Made by a program: the position numbers and the translations under genes. From assembly GCF_008692845.1 (NCBI RefSeq), contig NZ_VXJW01000009.1:1-64000 (forward strand): a stretch of DNA of 64,000 nt, read 5' to 3'. This stretch comes from Salmonella enterica subsp. arizonae (GTDB lineage Bacteria; Pseudomonadota; Gammaproteobacteria; Enterobacterales; Enterobacteriaceae). This document shows positions 43,487 to 53,412 of this stretch, piece after piece (the first letter of the stretch is position 1; every line of letters starts with the position of its first letter). The notes beneath the pieces are model-generated. The model was given only the letters and a program-made list of their open reading frames with translations. It was not told the DNA's origin and did no database searches.

Positions 43487-43999
43487 GTCAGCGTATCATA
43501 GCTGGTCATCAAATTGCGATAATCCAGAATGTGATTTAAAAACAGCGTAGCCAGACCTGCAATATCGTTTCGTCAGTCTCGGTGTAATTCGTACGCGACG
43601 CCAAACCATGTCATTAACTGAGCGCCAGCCTGAGACATACGATCTCACGCGTAGTGGCGGGTAATTTCATTAAATGTGCCCGAAGCATCGGTCACAACAA
43701 AAACGTCAAAACCTTCCTCAATAGCCGACAGAGCGGGGAATGCCACGCATACCTCGGTGACGACGCCCGCGATAATTAATTACTGTTTGCCGGTTGCCTT
43801 GACTGCATTGACGAAATCTTCATTATCCCCAGGTATTAATAGGCTGGTTGAAGGATTTCGCTAAATCGTTGAGGACGAGCATATTATTCTTAAACTTATC
43901 CGGTTCGATATCCCGAGCCAGTAAAAGCAAACCGGCCTGATAATCAACCAACAGCACGGCGGCATCATTTTTATCGAGACGAACATAAGGTCTGGTCAT
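43487..43999 (-). pseudogene. ycaC: ycaC (isochorismatase-like hydrolase), decayed
   Basis: The minus strand starts at ATG 43999 with MTRPYVRLDKNDAAVLLVDY, the YcaC start, and continues for 58 residues to FNQPINTWG. The text then jumps to [18 protein letters not shown] sequence, missing about 35 residues (the loop containing the catalytic Lys in the E. coli protein). More matches to FPALSAIEEGFDVFVV and a final YRNLMTSYD are spread over different frames with stop codons. The gene therefore has an internal deletion and multiple frameshifts. The site is the normal ycaC position between dmsC and ycaD. An intact paralogue lies at 21994-22671. Confidence 0.85.
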
Positions 44000-44303
44000 T
44001 ACCTTCTCCGTTTGAAGGGGGAGAGAAAGTCTTGCGGTGTAACCTTTTCCTGAATGCATAGAACGGAAAAACGAGCCTGAAGGAACCATGAAATTTTTCG
44101 ACTGAACGAAACGCCGCTTTTGCAAGTTAGATCAATAAAAACAAGGGGATGAAATTTTAGCGTTTCAATATATTCACCTTCAGAATCAGTAAATCAAATC
44201 GATAGTCTCAAAAGTCGCAGATCGCCCATGTGGAGCCGATTGACAATGTTTTTGGCGATGGCATGATGCGCATGAAATTTGAACTTCCTCACGGTTTTTA
44301 TTC
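44000..44303. other. ycaC-ycaD intergenic region
   Basis: No gene is seen. The stretch is AT-rich with a few short open frames and should contain the ycaD promoter. Confidence 0.4.
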
Positions 44304-45452
44304 ATGTCCACCTATACCCGTCCCGTCAAGCTTTTGCTGTGCGGGCTACTTTTGTTGACTCTGGCCATTGCGGTACTGAATACCCTTGTTCCGCTGTGGC
44401 TTGCTCAGGCAAGCCTTCCTACCTGGCAGGTAGGTATGGTCAGTTCATCTTATTTTACCGGCAATCTGGTCGGGACGTTATTTACCGGGTATTTAATTAA
44501 ACGCATTGGATTTAACCGCAGCTATTATCTTGCCTCGCTGATTTTCGCCGCAGGTTGTGTTGGATTGGGAGTAATGGTGGGATTCTGGAGCTGGATGAGC
44601 TGGCGTTTTATTGCAGGCATCGGCTGCGCAATGATTTGGGTTGTTGTCGAAAGCGCGCTGATGTGCAGCGGAACCTCGCATAATCGCGGGCGCCTGCTTG
44701 CGGCATATATGATGGTCTATTACGTGGGGACCTTTCTCGGACAGTTACTGGTCAGTAAAGTGTCTGGCGAATTGCTGCACGTCCTCCCTTGGGTTACGGG
44801 TATGATTCTGGCGGGAATTTTACCGCTACTCTTTACCCGGATTGTTAATCAGCAAACGGAAGCGCGTTATTCCACTTCTATTAGCGCCATGCTGAAGCTA
44901 CGCCAGGCGCGTCTTGGCGTGAATGGTTGTATTATTTCCGGCATTGTTCTCGGTTCATTATATGGCCTGATGCCGTTATATCTGAAGCATCAGGGGATGG
45001 CTAACGCCAGCATCGGTTTCTGGATGGCGGTTTTGGTTAGTGCCGGTATTTTGGGGCAATGGCCAGTGGGGCGTCTGGCGGATAAATTTGGTCGCTTACT
45101 GGTGTTACGCGTACAGGTATTCGTTGTGATACTTGGCAGTATTGTCATGTTAACCCAGGCGGCGATGGCGCCTGCGCTGTTTATTCTTGGGGCGGCGGGT
45201 TTTACGCTTTATCCGGTCGCGATGGCCTGGGCCTGTGAAAAAGTCGAACATCACCAGCTTGTGGCTATGAACCAGGCGCTGTTGTTAAGTTATACGGTAG
45301 GGAGCTTGTTGGGACCGTCTTTTACCGCGATGTTAATGCAGAATTATTCAGATAATCTGCTGTTTATCATGATTGCCAGCGTATCATTTATTTATCTGCT
45401 GATGCTGTTGCGTAACGCCGGCCAGACGCCCAATCCTGTCGCCCATATCTAA
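44304..45452 (+). CDS. ycaD: YcaD, MFS-type transporter
   Basis: The 382-residue protein has twelve hydrophobic segments typical of the major facilitator superfamily, starting [24 protein letters not shown]. The loop 2-3 MFS signature is present in modified form as [16 protein letters not shown], and the inter-domain copy is [14 protein letters not shown]. The length equals E. coli YcaD. The substrate is unknown. The protein is divergent from the ycaC remnant and upstream of ycaM. Confidence 0.95.
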   Translation: MSTYTRPVKLLLCGLLLLTLAIAVLNTLVPLWLAQASLPTWQVGMVSSSYFTGNLVGTLFTGYLIKRIGFNRSYYLASLIFAAGCVGLGVMVGFWSWMSWRFIAGIGCAMIWVVVESALMCSGTSHNRGRLLAAYMMVYYVGTFLGQLLVSKVSGELLHVLPWVTGMILAGILPLLFTRIVNQQTEARYSTSISAMLKLRQARLGVNGCIISGIVLGSLYGLMPLYLKHQGMANASIGFWMAVLVSAGILGQWPVGRLADKFGRLLVLRVQVFVVILGSIVMLTQAAMAPALFILGAAGFTLYPVAMAWACEKVEHHQLVAMNQALLLSYTVGSLLGPSFTAMLMQNYSDNLLFIMIASVSFIYLLMLLRNAGQTPNPVAHI

Positions 45453-45669
45453 TTGTTCTCTGAATCGTATGCAGGACGTGAGTCTTGCATACTCTTTGTT
45501 TACGTTTTACGTGGAATAATTGACCTGCATAATTTTCTTGCGTCGCTGAAAAATAAAATGTGCCGAAGCTTATAATTTTGCGTTCCTCTATTTTCTCTCC
45601 TCGTTTTTACCGCGCATAATTCCCCGCTTCATTTATAGCAATAACATTGTGTTCACGAAGGATCGCGTT

Positions 45670-47091
45670 ATGTCGAATGTGCAAGAAAAACAGTTGCGAT
45701 GGTACAACATCGCCTTGATGTCGTTTATTACCGTTTGGGGATTCGGCAATGTTGTCAATAACTATGCTAACCAGGGGTTAGTGGTTGTCTTTTCCTGGGT
45801 GTTTATTTTTGCGCTCTATTTTATTCCTTATGCCTTGATCGTGGGTCAACTGGGCTCCACCTTCAAAGAGGGAAAAGGGGGCGTCAGTACCTGGATTAAG
45901 CATACCATGGGGCCGGGACTGGCTTACCTTGCGGCATGGACCTATTGGGTGGTGCATATACCCTACCTGGCGCAAAAGCCGCAGGCGATACTCATTGCAT
46001 TGGGATGGGCATTAAAAGGCGACGGCTCGTTGATAAAAGAGTATACCGTCGTTGCGTTGCAGGGGCTGACGCTGGCGTTGTTTGTTTTCTTTATGTGGGT
46101 TGCTTCCCGGGGGATGAAATCGTTAAAGGTTGTTGGGTCTGTGGCTGGGATTGCCATGTTTATCATGTCAATTTTATACGTTGTGATGGCAGTAACCGCG
46201 CCGGCAATTACAAGCGTTGAAATTGCGACCGCTAACATCACCTGGCAGTCATTTATTCCCCATATCGATTTTACCTATATCACCACCATATCTATGTTGG
46301 TCTTTGCGGTTGGCGGGGCGGAGAAGATCTCGCCTTACGTCAACCAGACGCGGAATCCTGGAAAAGAGTTTCCGAAAGGGATGCTCTTTTTAGCTGTCAT
46401 GGTTGCGGTCTGCGCTATCCTCGGTTCGTTGGCGATGGGAATGATGTTTGACTCCCGCCACATACCCGACGATTTAATGACCAACGGGCAGTATTATGCG
46501 TTCCAGAAACTGGGTGAGTATTACCATCTGGGTAATACATTAATGGTGATTTATGCCATTGCCAATACGCTGGGGCAAATCGCCGCGCTGGTGTTTTCTA
46601 TTGATGCGCCACTGAAAGTATTGCTGGGTGATGCAGACAGTAAATATATCCCGCAGCGCTTATGTCGTACTAACGCTTCAGGTACGCCAGTTAACGGCTA
46701 TTTGCTGACGTTAGTGCTGGTCGCCATCTTGATTATGCTGCCAACACTAGGCATCGGCGATATGAACAACCTGTATAAATGGCTGCTTAATCTCAACTCA
46801 GTCGTTATGCCGCTGCGCTATCTGTGGGTATTTGTCGCCTTTATTGCCGTCATTCGACTGGCGCAAAAGTACAAACCCGAATATGTGTTTATTCGCAATC
46901 GGGCATTGGCGTTAACCGTGGGGATTTGGTGCTTTGCCTTCACCGCTTTCGCTTGCCTTACCGGTATTTTTCCCAAAATGGAGGCGTTCACGCCAGAGTG
47001 GGTATTCCAGCTTACGCTTAATATTGGAACGCCTTTCGTACTGGTCGGATTGGGCTTAATTTTTCCGTTACTGGCGCGTAGAAACGCATAA
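45670..47091 (+). CDS. ycaM: YcaM, APC-family amino-acid/polyamine transporter
   Basis: The product (473 aa) is an inner-membrane amino-acid/polyamine/organocation permease with 12 hydrophobic segments, starting WYNIALMSFITVWGFGNVVNNY; a conserved glutamate-carrying part is VGGAEKISPYVNQTRNPGKEFPKG. I chose ATG 45670 (MSNVQEKQL) with AAGGA 10 bases upstream; a GTG at 45649 would add seven residues. The substrate is unknown. In E. coli ycaN and ycaK follow it; here they are absent and decayed foreign sequence takes their place. Confidence 0.92.
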   Translation: MSNVQEKQLRWYNIALMSFITVWGFGNVVNNYANQGLVVVFSWVFIFALYFIPYALIVGQLGSTFKEGKGGVSTWIKHTMGPGLAYLAAWTYWVVHIPYLAQKPQAILIALGWALKGDGSLIKEYTVVALQGLTLALFVFFMWVASRGMKSLKVVGSVAGIAMFIMSILYVVMAVTAPAITSVEIATANITWQSFIPHIDFTYITTISMLVFAVGGAEKISPYVNQTRNPGKEFPKGMLFLAVMVAVCAILGSLAMGMMFDSRHIPDDLMTNGQYYAFQKLGEYYHLGNTLMVIYAIANTLGQIAALVFSIDAPLKVLLGDADSKYIPQRLCRTNASGTPVNGYLLTLVLVAILIMLPTLGIGDMNNLYKWLLNLNSVVMPLRYLWVFVAFIAVIRLAQKYKPEYVFIRNRALALTVGIWCFAFTAFACLTGIFPKMEAFTPEWVFQLTLNIGTPFVLVGLGLIFPLLARRNA

Positions 47092-47330
47092 CGGGAGTCT
47101 TTTTAACGGCGCTCCTTATATGCGGGCGCCTTTATAAAATTATTAAGGATATTATTAAGCATATTCCTTTGAAAATTATGTAATTTATTGCATTGGAGGA
47201 TGTTGCTGCACTTTTTGACTGGTTTATTTACCTTGCGATTTTTGAAGAGGCAACGATATATTTTTTATTTTTATAAATGATTTATAGGTAGAATGCTATT
47301 CAAAAAATAAACCACTAGCGATTCATTTTC

Positions 47331-47760
47331 TATGGTGATGTTGTTTACTCAGTCTGCCCTGTGGGCGCCGGATGAACTCGTGTAACTTTGCTTTTGTAGC
47401 GTTCGGACCGCTGGTGGTTGAACCTGAACACCGTAGAGATGCTGAGGCAATTAATGTGGCAACCGTCAGTAATGGCCTTGAGTTTGCCCGTGGATGCGTA
47501 TGCGGGAATGGCCGAAGACTATCAGATTACCACTAGTTTTAAGGTTACTGGTGCTGTTAATCCTGATCGCCATGAGGAACTATCCTACCGGACATCACCC
47601 TTCCAGTATATACCGTTACGGCCTCTGAAGTAGGATAACCCATCGCTCTTACGTTTGATAGTAACGAATTGCCTGGGCTCCAGGAAGATATAACAGCGTT
47701 AACAGGCACCGGAACAGCAAATAATTGTCCTGGTATTCTAGCGGTAAGAGCGTTATCCAG
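47331..47760 (+). pseudogene. Decayed exported-protein-like ORF, unidentified
   Basis: A coding remnant is visible in several frames. At 47331 the frame reads MVMLFTQSALWAPDELV then stops, which resembles the end of a signal peptide. From 47500 the frame reads MAEDYQITTSFKVTGAVNPD. After a frameshift near 47590 the text continues DITLPVYTVTASEVG, a stop, and then IALTFDSNELPGLQEDITAL up to about 47760. The beta-strand-rich pattern would fit a pilin or adhesin-type secreted protein, but I cannot name it. It occupies the place of ycaN/ycaK between ycaM and pflA. Confidence 0.4.
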
Positions 47761-47767
47761 AAAACAA

Positions 47768-47792
47768 AACGGCTACCATTATTGGAGCCGTT
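47768..47792 (-). terminator. pflA terminator
   Basis: AACGGCT-CCAATAATGGT-AGCCGTT on the minus strand, followed by TTGTTTT, lies 26 bp downstream of the pflA stop. Confidence 0.75.
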
Positions 47793-47817
47793 CAAAAGCG
47801 GATAACTTAGTCGGCGG

Positions 47818-48615
47818 TTAATACATCACTTTATGACCATACTGCTCAAGAATACCTTTTACGCGCTCCATGGTTTCTTTTTTAGGCGGTTTCACGCCAT
47901 CCAGCTTGTATTCTTCGCCCATTGCTACCCATTTATGTTTGCCCAACTCATGATAGGGCAGCAGTTCGATTTTTTCGACATTGCCCATATCGCGAGTAAA
48001 CTCTCCCAGACGATGCGCAGAATCATCGTCGTCAGACCAGCCGGGAACTACAACGTAACGGATCCAGACCTTTACATTTTTCGTTGATAAGTACTGAGCG
48101 AATTCCAGTGTCCGGTGATTGGATACGCCAACCAGATTCTGGTGGATCTCATCATTCATCTGTTTGAGATCGAGCATCACCAAATCGGTGACTTCCAGTA
48201 GTTCATCAATCACCGGATCATAACGGCGTACAAAACCGTTAGTGTCGAGACAGGTGTGGATACCTTCTTTTTTACAGGCACGAAACCAGTCTCGCACAAA
48301 TTCTGCCTGTAAAATGGCCTCGCCACCGGACGCTGTCACGCCGCCGCCGGAAGCATTCATAAAATGACGATAGGTCACAACCTCTTTCATTAAGTCTTCA
48401 ACAGTGACTTCTTTACCGCCATGCGTATCCCATGTGTCGCGATTATGGCAATACAGGCAGCGCATCAGGCAGCCCTGGAAAAAGGTAATAAAGCGGATGC
48501 CTGGGCCATCAACAGTGCCACAGGATTCAAAAGAGTGAATGCGGCCAATAAGAGGATTTTTATCAGCGGTTACTGCAATATTTTCTTTTTTAATACAATC
48601 AGTTAAGTTACTCAT
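47818..48615 (-). CDS. pflA: Pyruvate formate-lyase 1-activating enzyme PflA
   Basis: PflA is a radical-SAM enzyme that generates the glycyl radical on Gly735 of PflB under anoxia. The CX3CX2C cluster motif is visible as [10 protein letters not shown], and the SAM site includes [12 protein letters not shown] chose ATG 48615 (MSNLTDC, 265 aa), which I recall as the Salmonella start. E. coli PflA is 246 aa and starts just before [11 protein letters not shown]; here that point has no start codon, so this protein has a 19-residue N-terminal extension. The ribosome-binding site is weak. Normally it lies about 190 bp downstream of pflB, but here an effector gene is inserted between them. Confidence 0.95.
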   Translation of the reverse strand: MSNLTDCIKKENIAVTADKNPLIGRIHSFESCGTVDGPGIRFITFFQGCLMRCLYCHNRDTWDTHGGKEVTVEDLMKEVVTYRHFMNASGGGVTASGGEAILQAEFVRDWFRACKKEGIHTCLDTNGFVRRYDPVIDELLEVTDLVMLDLKQMNDEIHQNLVGVSNHRTLEFAQYLSTKNVKVWIRYVVVPGWSDDDDSAHRLGEFTRDMGNVEKIELLPYHELGKHKWVAMGEEYKLDGVKPPKKETMERVKGILEQYGHKVMY

Positions 48616-49187
48616 ATCGCTTCGGCTAGCTCTAAATAACGTGGGGTTTATGGACACATTCCGGGTATTTTGAGCACCATATTATGGGGGCTGCATCCTG
48701 TAAAACAGCAGTATTGCGAGCGTAAATTTTGGACTACAGAATGTGTGAGTATTCCAAAATGTGCTGCAATGGCCCTATTTTACCTCTATTTACTATAAAA
48801 TATACGGCAAATGTATGCTGTATAACTAGACCACAAGGCAATCCTGACTTATTAACCTATGCTGAACCTCTGTTTAACGCCTGAATCGCATGCATGTCGT
48901 AAGTGTAGCATCCATATCTCCCTGGTTTTAATGTTATCCTGTTTGAAGGAGCGTTGTTCCATTCTGGTCAGAACGAAAATAATTCTCAACAGAATTCAGA
49001 TGTTTCCAAAATCATTATGTTTGATCCAGTCAGAAGTCACATTCAAGGTGTAATCAGGTATAAATCTGATGTCATTTCTAAAACCGGACTGATTCAATCT
49101 TTTAAGAGTTTGGCTGGGTAAATCAGAAAAAATGAGAGCAGCGGGATTGAGATTGGATTTTGCTTATAATCAATCAAGTGAGTTATT
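48616..49187. other. Foreign AT-rich segment upstream of the SopD-like gene
   Basis: No intact gene is seen in these 572 bp between pflA and the SopD-like gene. A 70-codon frame without stops (48909-49121, plus) is reported separately. The pflA promoter and the promoter of the effector gene must lie here. The base composition is visibly more AT-rich than the backbone. Confidence 0.4.
48909..49121 (+). pseudogene. Orphan 70-codon coding-like fragment, unidentified
   Basis: From the TAG at 48906 to the TAA at 49119 the frame is open for 70 codons and reads like a protein C-terminus: HPYLPGFNVILFEGALFHSG, then VSKIIMFDPVRSHIQGVIRY and VISKTGLIQSFKSLAG. It has no usable start near the beginning (the only Met is internal) and no ribosome-binding site. 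It is best read as the 3' remnant of a gene that arrived with, or before, the SopD-like gene. I cannot identify the family. Confidence 0.35.
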
Positions 49188-50135
49188 ATGCCAGTTACGT
49201 TAAATTTTGGTGATCGTCGTTATGAAGTTAATCATACACGGATATCCCGTTTGCTGAGTTCTGACAAAAAAGAAGCGCTATACATGGGGCCATGGGATCG
49301 ACTTAAGGAATATTTCAGAACACACAAAAAAGAAGAGGCTCTGAAGGTATTATATGAACTCATCCACGGATGTGAGCGTGAAAAGCAAGCTGAACTTGGC
49401 GTTGATGTAAGCGGCATGGATAAGATATATGCTTTTGAACGATTAAAACAATACGCTAACCCAGCTCAACAAGACCGCTTTGTTATGCGTTTTAATATGA
49501 ATCAGACACATGTTTTATTTATGATCGACGGCCAGGTTATTGATAAATTGAATTTGAAACGTCTCCTCAACGTTTGGGATGAATGTATTTTAAAACCGAT
49601 GGAGTGGGATGAAGAAGAGTTGTTTTTTAAAATATGTATTTGTTATGGTAAAAGAATTTTTTCAGATGCAGAATTGTTACAAAACTTAGCTTCCAACCTT
49701 AGACGCTCAGTTAATGAAGATGACTCAATCAAGGATGCAGTTTATGAACTTATGCGATCTGGAGAAGATCGACACATGGCATGCGTTGAATGGAATGGTA
49801 ACCTTACTCGTGAGGAGATAGAAAAACTAAAATGTCTTAATATGGGTTCTTTTGATGCTTCTACCCAATTTTTTAAAATAGGTTACTGGGATTTAGAGGG
49901 GGAAGTCTTATTTGATATGTTGCATCCAACGATTCTTTTTATGCTACAGGGATATACACCATCAGTACAGCTTACAGAGGCTAATACCAGGCTGTTAGAA
50001 ATATTAAAGGCGGATGATGATGATTATCATAATAATAAAAGAGAAATTGATCTCATTTTGGAAAGACTATACAAGTCACATAATGGCTCTTTATTTATAA
50101 GTAAAGATTCTTGTTGTCGCAATATGCTTGTATAA
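49188..50135 (+). CDS. SopD-family type III secretion effector
   Basis: The product (315 aa) belongs to the SopD/SopD2 effector family. SopD proteins are injected by the SPI-1/SPI-2 systems and act on host membrane trafficking (SopD on Rab8/10-type GTPases, SopD2 on Rab7/Rab32). The sequence follows SopD more closely than SopD2 as I recall them: DRFVMRFNMNQTHVLF, LMRSGEDRHMACVEWNG, TQFFKIGYWDLEGEVLFDM, and the C-terminus SCCRNMLV (SopD ...CRNMLI; SopD2 ...SRNILLT). A translocation-type element WDRLKEYF is at residues 36-43. The position between pflA and pflB is the sopD2 locus of S. enterica, and the strand is opposite to pfl. It is AT-rich with a weak ribosome-binding site. Whether it is a third family member, an ancestral form or the sopD2 orthologue is open. 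Confidence 0.85.
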   Translation: MPVTLNFGDRRYEVNHTRISRLLSSDKKEALYMGPWDRLKEYFRTHKKEEALKVLYELIHGCEREKQAELGVDVSGMDKIYAFERLKQYANPAQQDRFVMRFNMNQTHVLFMIDGQVIDKLNLKRLLNVWDECILKPMEWDEEELFFKICICYGKRIFSDAELLQNLASNLRRSVNEDDSIKDAVYELMRSGEDRHMACVEWNGNLTREEIEKLKCLNMGSFDASTQFFKIGYWDLEGEVLFDMLHPTILFMLQGYTPSVQLTEANTRLLEILKADDDDYHNNKREIDLILERLYKSHNGSLFISKDSCCRNMLV

Positions 50136-50145
50136 AAAGCTGTTA

Positions 50146-50173
50146 AAAAGGCCCCACTGACGTGGAGCCTTTA
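50146..50173. terminator. Bidirectional terminator between the SopD-like gene and pflB
   Basis: AAAAGGCCCCAC-TGA-CGTGGAGCCTTT forms a strong hairpin with A/T tracts on both sides between the convergent genes. Confidence 0.8.
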
Positions 50174-50211
50174 TTGTACGCTTTTTATTACGTAATTTCA
50201 GTCAAAAACCA

Positions 50212-52494
50212 TTACATGGTCTGAGTGAAGGTACGAGTAATAACGTCCTGCTGTTGTTCTTTCGTCAGGGAGTTAAAACGTACCGCGTAACCAGATACGC
50301 GGATGGTCAACTGCGGATATTTTTCCGGATGTTCCATCGCGTCCAGCAGCATTTCACGGTTCATGACATTCACGTTCAGGTGCTGACCACCTTCGATGGA
50401 CGCTTCGTGATGGAAGTAACCATCCATCAGGCCCGCCAGGTTGGTTTTACGAACTTCGTCGTCTTTACCTAATGCGTTTGGAACGATAGAGAAGGTGTAA
50501 GAGATACCATCTTTAGCGTAAGCAAACGGCAGTTTAGCAACTGATGTCAAAGAGGCGACAGCACCTTTCTGGTCACGACCGTGCATCGGGTTAGCACCTG
50601 GTCCGAACGGCGCGCCTGCGCGACGACCGTCTGGGGTATTACCCGTTTTCTTACCATACACAACGTTAGAGGTGATGGTCAGAACAGATTGCGTCGGGAT
50701 AGCGCCACGGTAGGTGGTCAGTTTCTGAATTTTCTTCATGAAACGTTCTACAAGGTCAACCGCCATGTCATCAACACGAGCGTCGTTGTTACCAAACTGC
50801 GGATATTCGCCTTCGATTTCGAAGTCGATAGCCAGACCATCTTCGTCACGAATTGGTTTAACTTTCGCATATTTGATGGCAGACAGAGAGTCAGCAGCAA
50901 CGGACAGGCCCGCAATACCACACGCCATGGTGCGGATAACGTCACGGTCATGCAGTGCCATCAGAGAAGCTTCGTAGCTGTACTTGTCGTGCATGTAGTG
51001 GATAACATTCAGCGCGGTGACGTACTGTTTCGCCAGCCAGTCCATGAAGTGATCCATGCGATCCATGACCTCATCGAAGTTCAGAACGTCGCCTTTGATC
51101 GGTTCAGATTTCGGACCAACCTGCATTTTCAGTTTTTCATCAACGCCGCCGTTGATAGCGTACAGCATGGTTTTCGCCAGGTTTGCACGAGCGCCGAAGA
51201 ACTGCATTTGTTTACCAACGATCATCGGGCTTACGCAGCACGCGATAGCATAGTCATCGTTGTTGAAGTCCGGACGCATCAGGTCATCATTCTCGTACTG
51301 CAGAGAAGAGGTGTCGATGGAAACTTTAGCGGCGAATTTCTTGAAGTTCAGCGGCAGTTTTTCAGACCACAGAACGGTGATGTTCGGCTCCGGAGATGGC
51401 CCCATGGTGTACAGGGTGTTCAGGAAGCGGAAGCTGTTTTTAGTCACCAGAGTACGGCCGTCAACGCCCATACCACCGATAGATTCTGTTGCCCAAATCG
51501 GGTCGCCGGAGAACAGTTCATCGTATTCAGGAGTACGCAGGAAGCGAACCATACGCAGTTTCATGACCAGGTGGTCAATCATTTCCTGAGCGTCTTGCTC
51601 TGTGATTTTGCCTGCTTTCAGGTCACGTTCGATGTACACATCCAGGAAGGTGGATACGCGACCGAAGGACATAGCCGCGCCGTTCTGAGATTTAACCGCA
51701 GCCAGGTAACCGAAGTAAGTCCACTGGATAGCTTCCTGAGCGTTAGTCGCCGGACCAGAGATATCGCAGCCGTATTTAGCCGCCATTTCTTTGATCTGAC
51801 CCAGTGCGCGGTGCTGTTCAGCGATTTCTTCACGCAGACGGATAGTCGCTTCCAGGTTTACGCCGTTTTCCAGATCGGATTGCAGAGACGTAAACTGCGC
51901 GAATTTGTCTTTCATCAGGTAGTCAATACCGTACAGCGCTACGCGACGATAGTCACCGATGATACGACCGCGGCCATACGCATCCGGCAGACCGGTCAGA
52001 ACGCCGGACTTGCGGCAACGCAGAATGTCCGGGGTATAAACGTCAAATACGCCCTGGTTGTGAGTCTTACGGTATTCAGTGAAGATTTTTTTCAGCATCG
52101 GGTCCAGTTCGCGATTATACGCTTTGCAGGAACCTTCAACCATTTTGATGCCGCCGAACGGGATAATCGCACGCTTCAGCGGAGCTTCAGTTTGCAGACC
52201 AACAATTTTTTCTAACGCTTTGTTGATATAACCCGCGTCATGCGAAGTGATGGTAGAAGCAACAGAGGTGTCAAAGTCAACAGGCGCATGAGTGCGGTTT
52301 TCCTGTTTAACGCCTTCCATTACGCTGTCCCACAGAGTGGTAGTGGCTTCAGTAGCGCCAGCGAGGAAGGATTCGTCACCCTCATAGGGAGTGTAGTTTT
52401 TCTGGATGAAGTCACGGACGTTTACTTCATTCTGCCAGTCACCTTTGGTAAAACCTTCCCAGGCTGTGGCTAACTTTTCATTAAGCTCGGACAT
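50212..52494 (-). CDS. pflB: Formate acetyltransferase 1 (pyruvate formate-lyase) PflB
   Basis: PflB converts pyruvate and CoA to acetyl-CoA and formate during anaerobic growth. The 760-residue glycyl-radical enzyme has the active cysteine pair in [14 protein letters not shown] and the radical Gly735 in [13 protein letters not shown] near the C-terminus. PflA, encoded 3' of the inserted effector gene, activates it. It is cotranscribed with focA (60-bp gap), as in E. coli. Confidence 0.99.
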   Translation of the reverse strand: MSELNEKLATAWEGFTKGDWQNEVNVRDFIQKNYTPYEGDESFLAGATEATTTLWDSVMEGVKQENRTHAPVDFDTSVASTITSHDAGYINKALEKIVGLQTEAPLKRAIIPFGGIKMVEGSCKAYNRELDPMLKKIFTEYRKTHNQGVFDVYTPDILRCRKSGVLTGLPDAYGRGRIIGDYRRVALYGIDYLMKDKFAQFTSLQSDLENGVNLEATIRLREEIAEQHRALGQIKEMAAKYGCDISGPATNAQEAIQWTYFGYLAAVKSQNGAAMSFGRVSTFLDVYIERDLKAGKITEQDAQEMIDHLVMKLRMVRFLRTPEYDELFSGDPIWATESIGGMGVDGRTLVTKNSFRFLNTLYTMGPSPEPNITVLWSEKLPLNFKKFAAKVSIDTSSLQYENDDLMRPDFNNDDYAIACCVSPMIVGKQMQFFGARANLAKTMLYAINGGVDEKLKMQVGPKSEPIKGDVLNFDEVMDRMDHFMDWLAKQYVTALNVIHYMHDKYSYEASLMALHDRDVIRTMACGIAGLSVAADSLSAIKYAKVKPIRDEDGLAIDFEIEGEYPQFGNNDARVDDMAVDLVERFMKKIQKLTTYRGAIPTQSVLTITSNVVYGKKTGNTPDGRRAGAPFGPGANPMHGRDQKGAVASLTSVAKLPFAYAKDGISYTFSIVPNALGKDDEVRKTNLAGLMDGYFHHEASIEGGQHLNVNVMNREMLLDAMEHPEKYPQLTIRVSGYAVRFNSLTKEQQQDVITRTFTQTM

Positions 52495-52554
52495 GTAACA
52501 CCTACCTTCTTAAGTGGATTTTTTATTTACTGCGTACAACGAGCATCGACCAGA

Positions 52555-53412
52555 TTAATGATGATCGTTTCCACGCAGGTAAATGACCCAGTATGTCAAC
52601 CCAACCAGCAAACCGCCGCCGATAATGTTACCGATCGTGACCGGAATCAGATTATCGGTGATGAAGCTCGTCACGGTCAGGTGAGAAAAACTTTCCGGAG
52701 ACGAACCGACCGCGGTCCAAAACTCCGGTGTAGCGAAATCGCGTATTACAATACCCATAGGGATCATAAACATGTTTGCGATACTGTGCTCAAAACCGCT
52801 GGCGACAAACATGGCGACAGGCAGTACCATAATGAACGCTTTGTCCATCAGGCTGCGACCTGAATAGCTCATCCACACGGCCAGACAAACCATCAGGTTT
52901 GCCAGGATACCAAGGCAGACAGCTTCAATAAAAGTGTGGTGCATTTTGTGGTCGGCGGTTTGCAGGACGTTAAATCCCCATTGACCGTTGGCAGTCATAT
53001 ACTCGCCGGAAAGCCACATCAGTAACACGAAAAGCAGAGCGCCAATCAGGTTACCAAAATAGACGTTTAACCAGTTTTTAGCCAGTTGCCCCCAGGTGAT
53101 GCGACCGCTGGCTTTAGCCACAACAATCAGAACAGTGGAGGTGAAAAGATCAGCGCCGCAAATAACACAGAGAATCAGTCCCAACGAGAAACAGATACCC
53201 CCGATAAGTTTCGCTATGCCATAAGGCATCGCGCCAGTACCGGTTGTCGCAGTAATATAAAAAACAAAGGCAATTGAAATGAATACGCCGGCAGTAATCG
53301 CCAGGTAGAAAGTCTTAAGCGGATGTTTCGTTGCTTTATAGACGCCCGCTTCTTCAGCCACTTTGGCCATCGCTGCAGGGAGTAAAAGGTCAAAAGGGTT
53401 GTCAGCTTTCAC
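52555..53412 (-). CDS. focA: Formate channel FocA
   Basis: FocA (285 aa) is a pentameric inner-membrane formate/hypophosphite channel of the FNT family. Six helices are seen, with the family motifs FISIAFVFYITATTG and VYFGNLIGALLFVLLMWLSG and the conserved loop AVWMSYSGRSLMDKAF. It starts with GTG at 53412 (MKADNPFD), as in E. coli, rather than at the upstream ATG 53454, which would add 14 residues. It is the first gene of focA-pflB. Confidence 0.96.
   Translation of the reverse strand: MKADNPFDLLLPAAMAKVAEEAGVYKATKHPLKTFYLAITAGVFISIAFVFYITATTGTGAMPYGIAKLIGGICFSLGLILCVICGADLFTSTVLIVVAKASGRITWGQLAKNWLNVYFGNLIGALLFVLLMWLSGEYMTANGQWGFNVLQTADHKMHHTFIEAVCLGILANLMVCLAVWMSYSGRSLMDKAFIMVLPVAMFVASGFEHSIANMFMIPMGIVIRDFATPEFWTAVGSSPESFSHLTVTSFITDNLIPVTIGNIIGGGLLVGLTYWVIYLRGNDHH

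Noticed and set aside
48859..49053. 64-codon plus frame starting MLNLCLTPESHACRKC
   Set aside because: It overlaps the more protein-like 70-codon frame in another phase and has no family resemblance.
50581..52215. Long plus-strand frame (544 codons) antisense to pflB
   Set aside because: It is a shadow of the pflB codon pattern, with no ribosome-binding site or recognisable protein; pflB on the minus strand is unmistakable.
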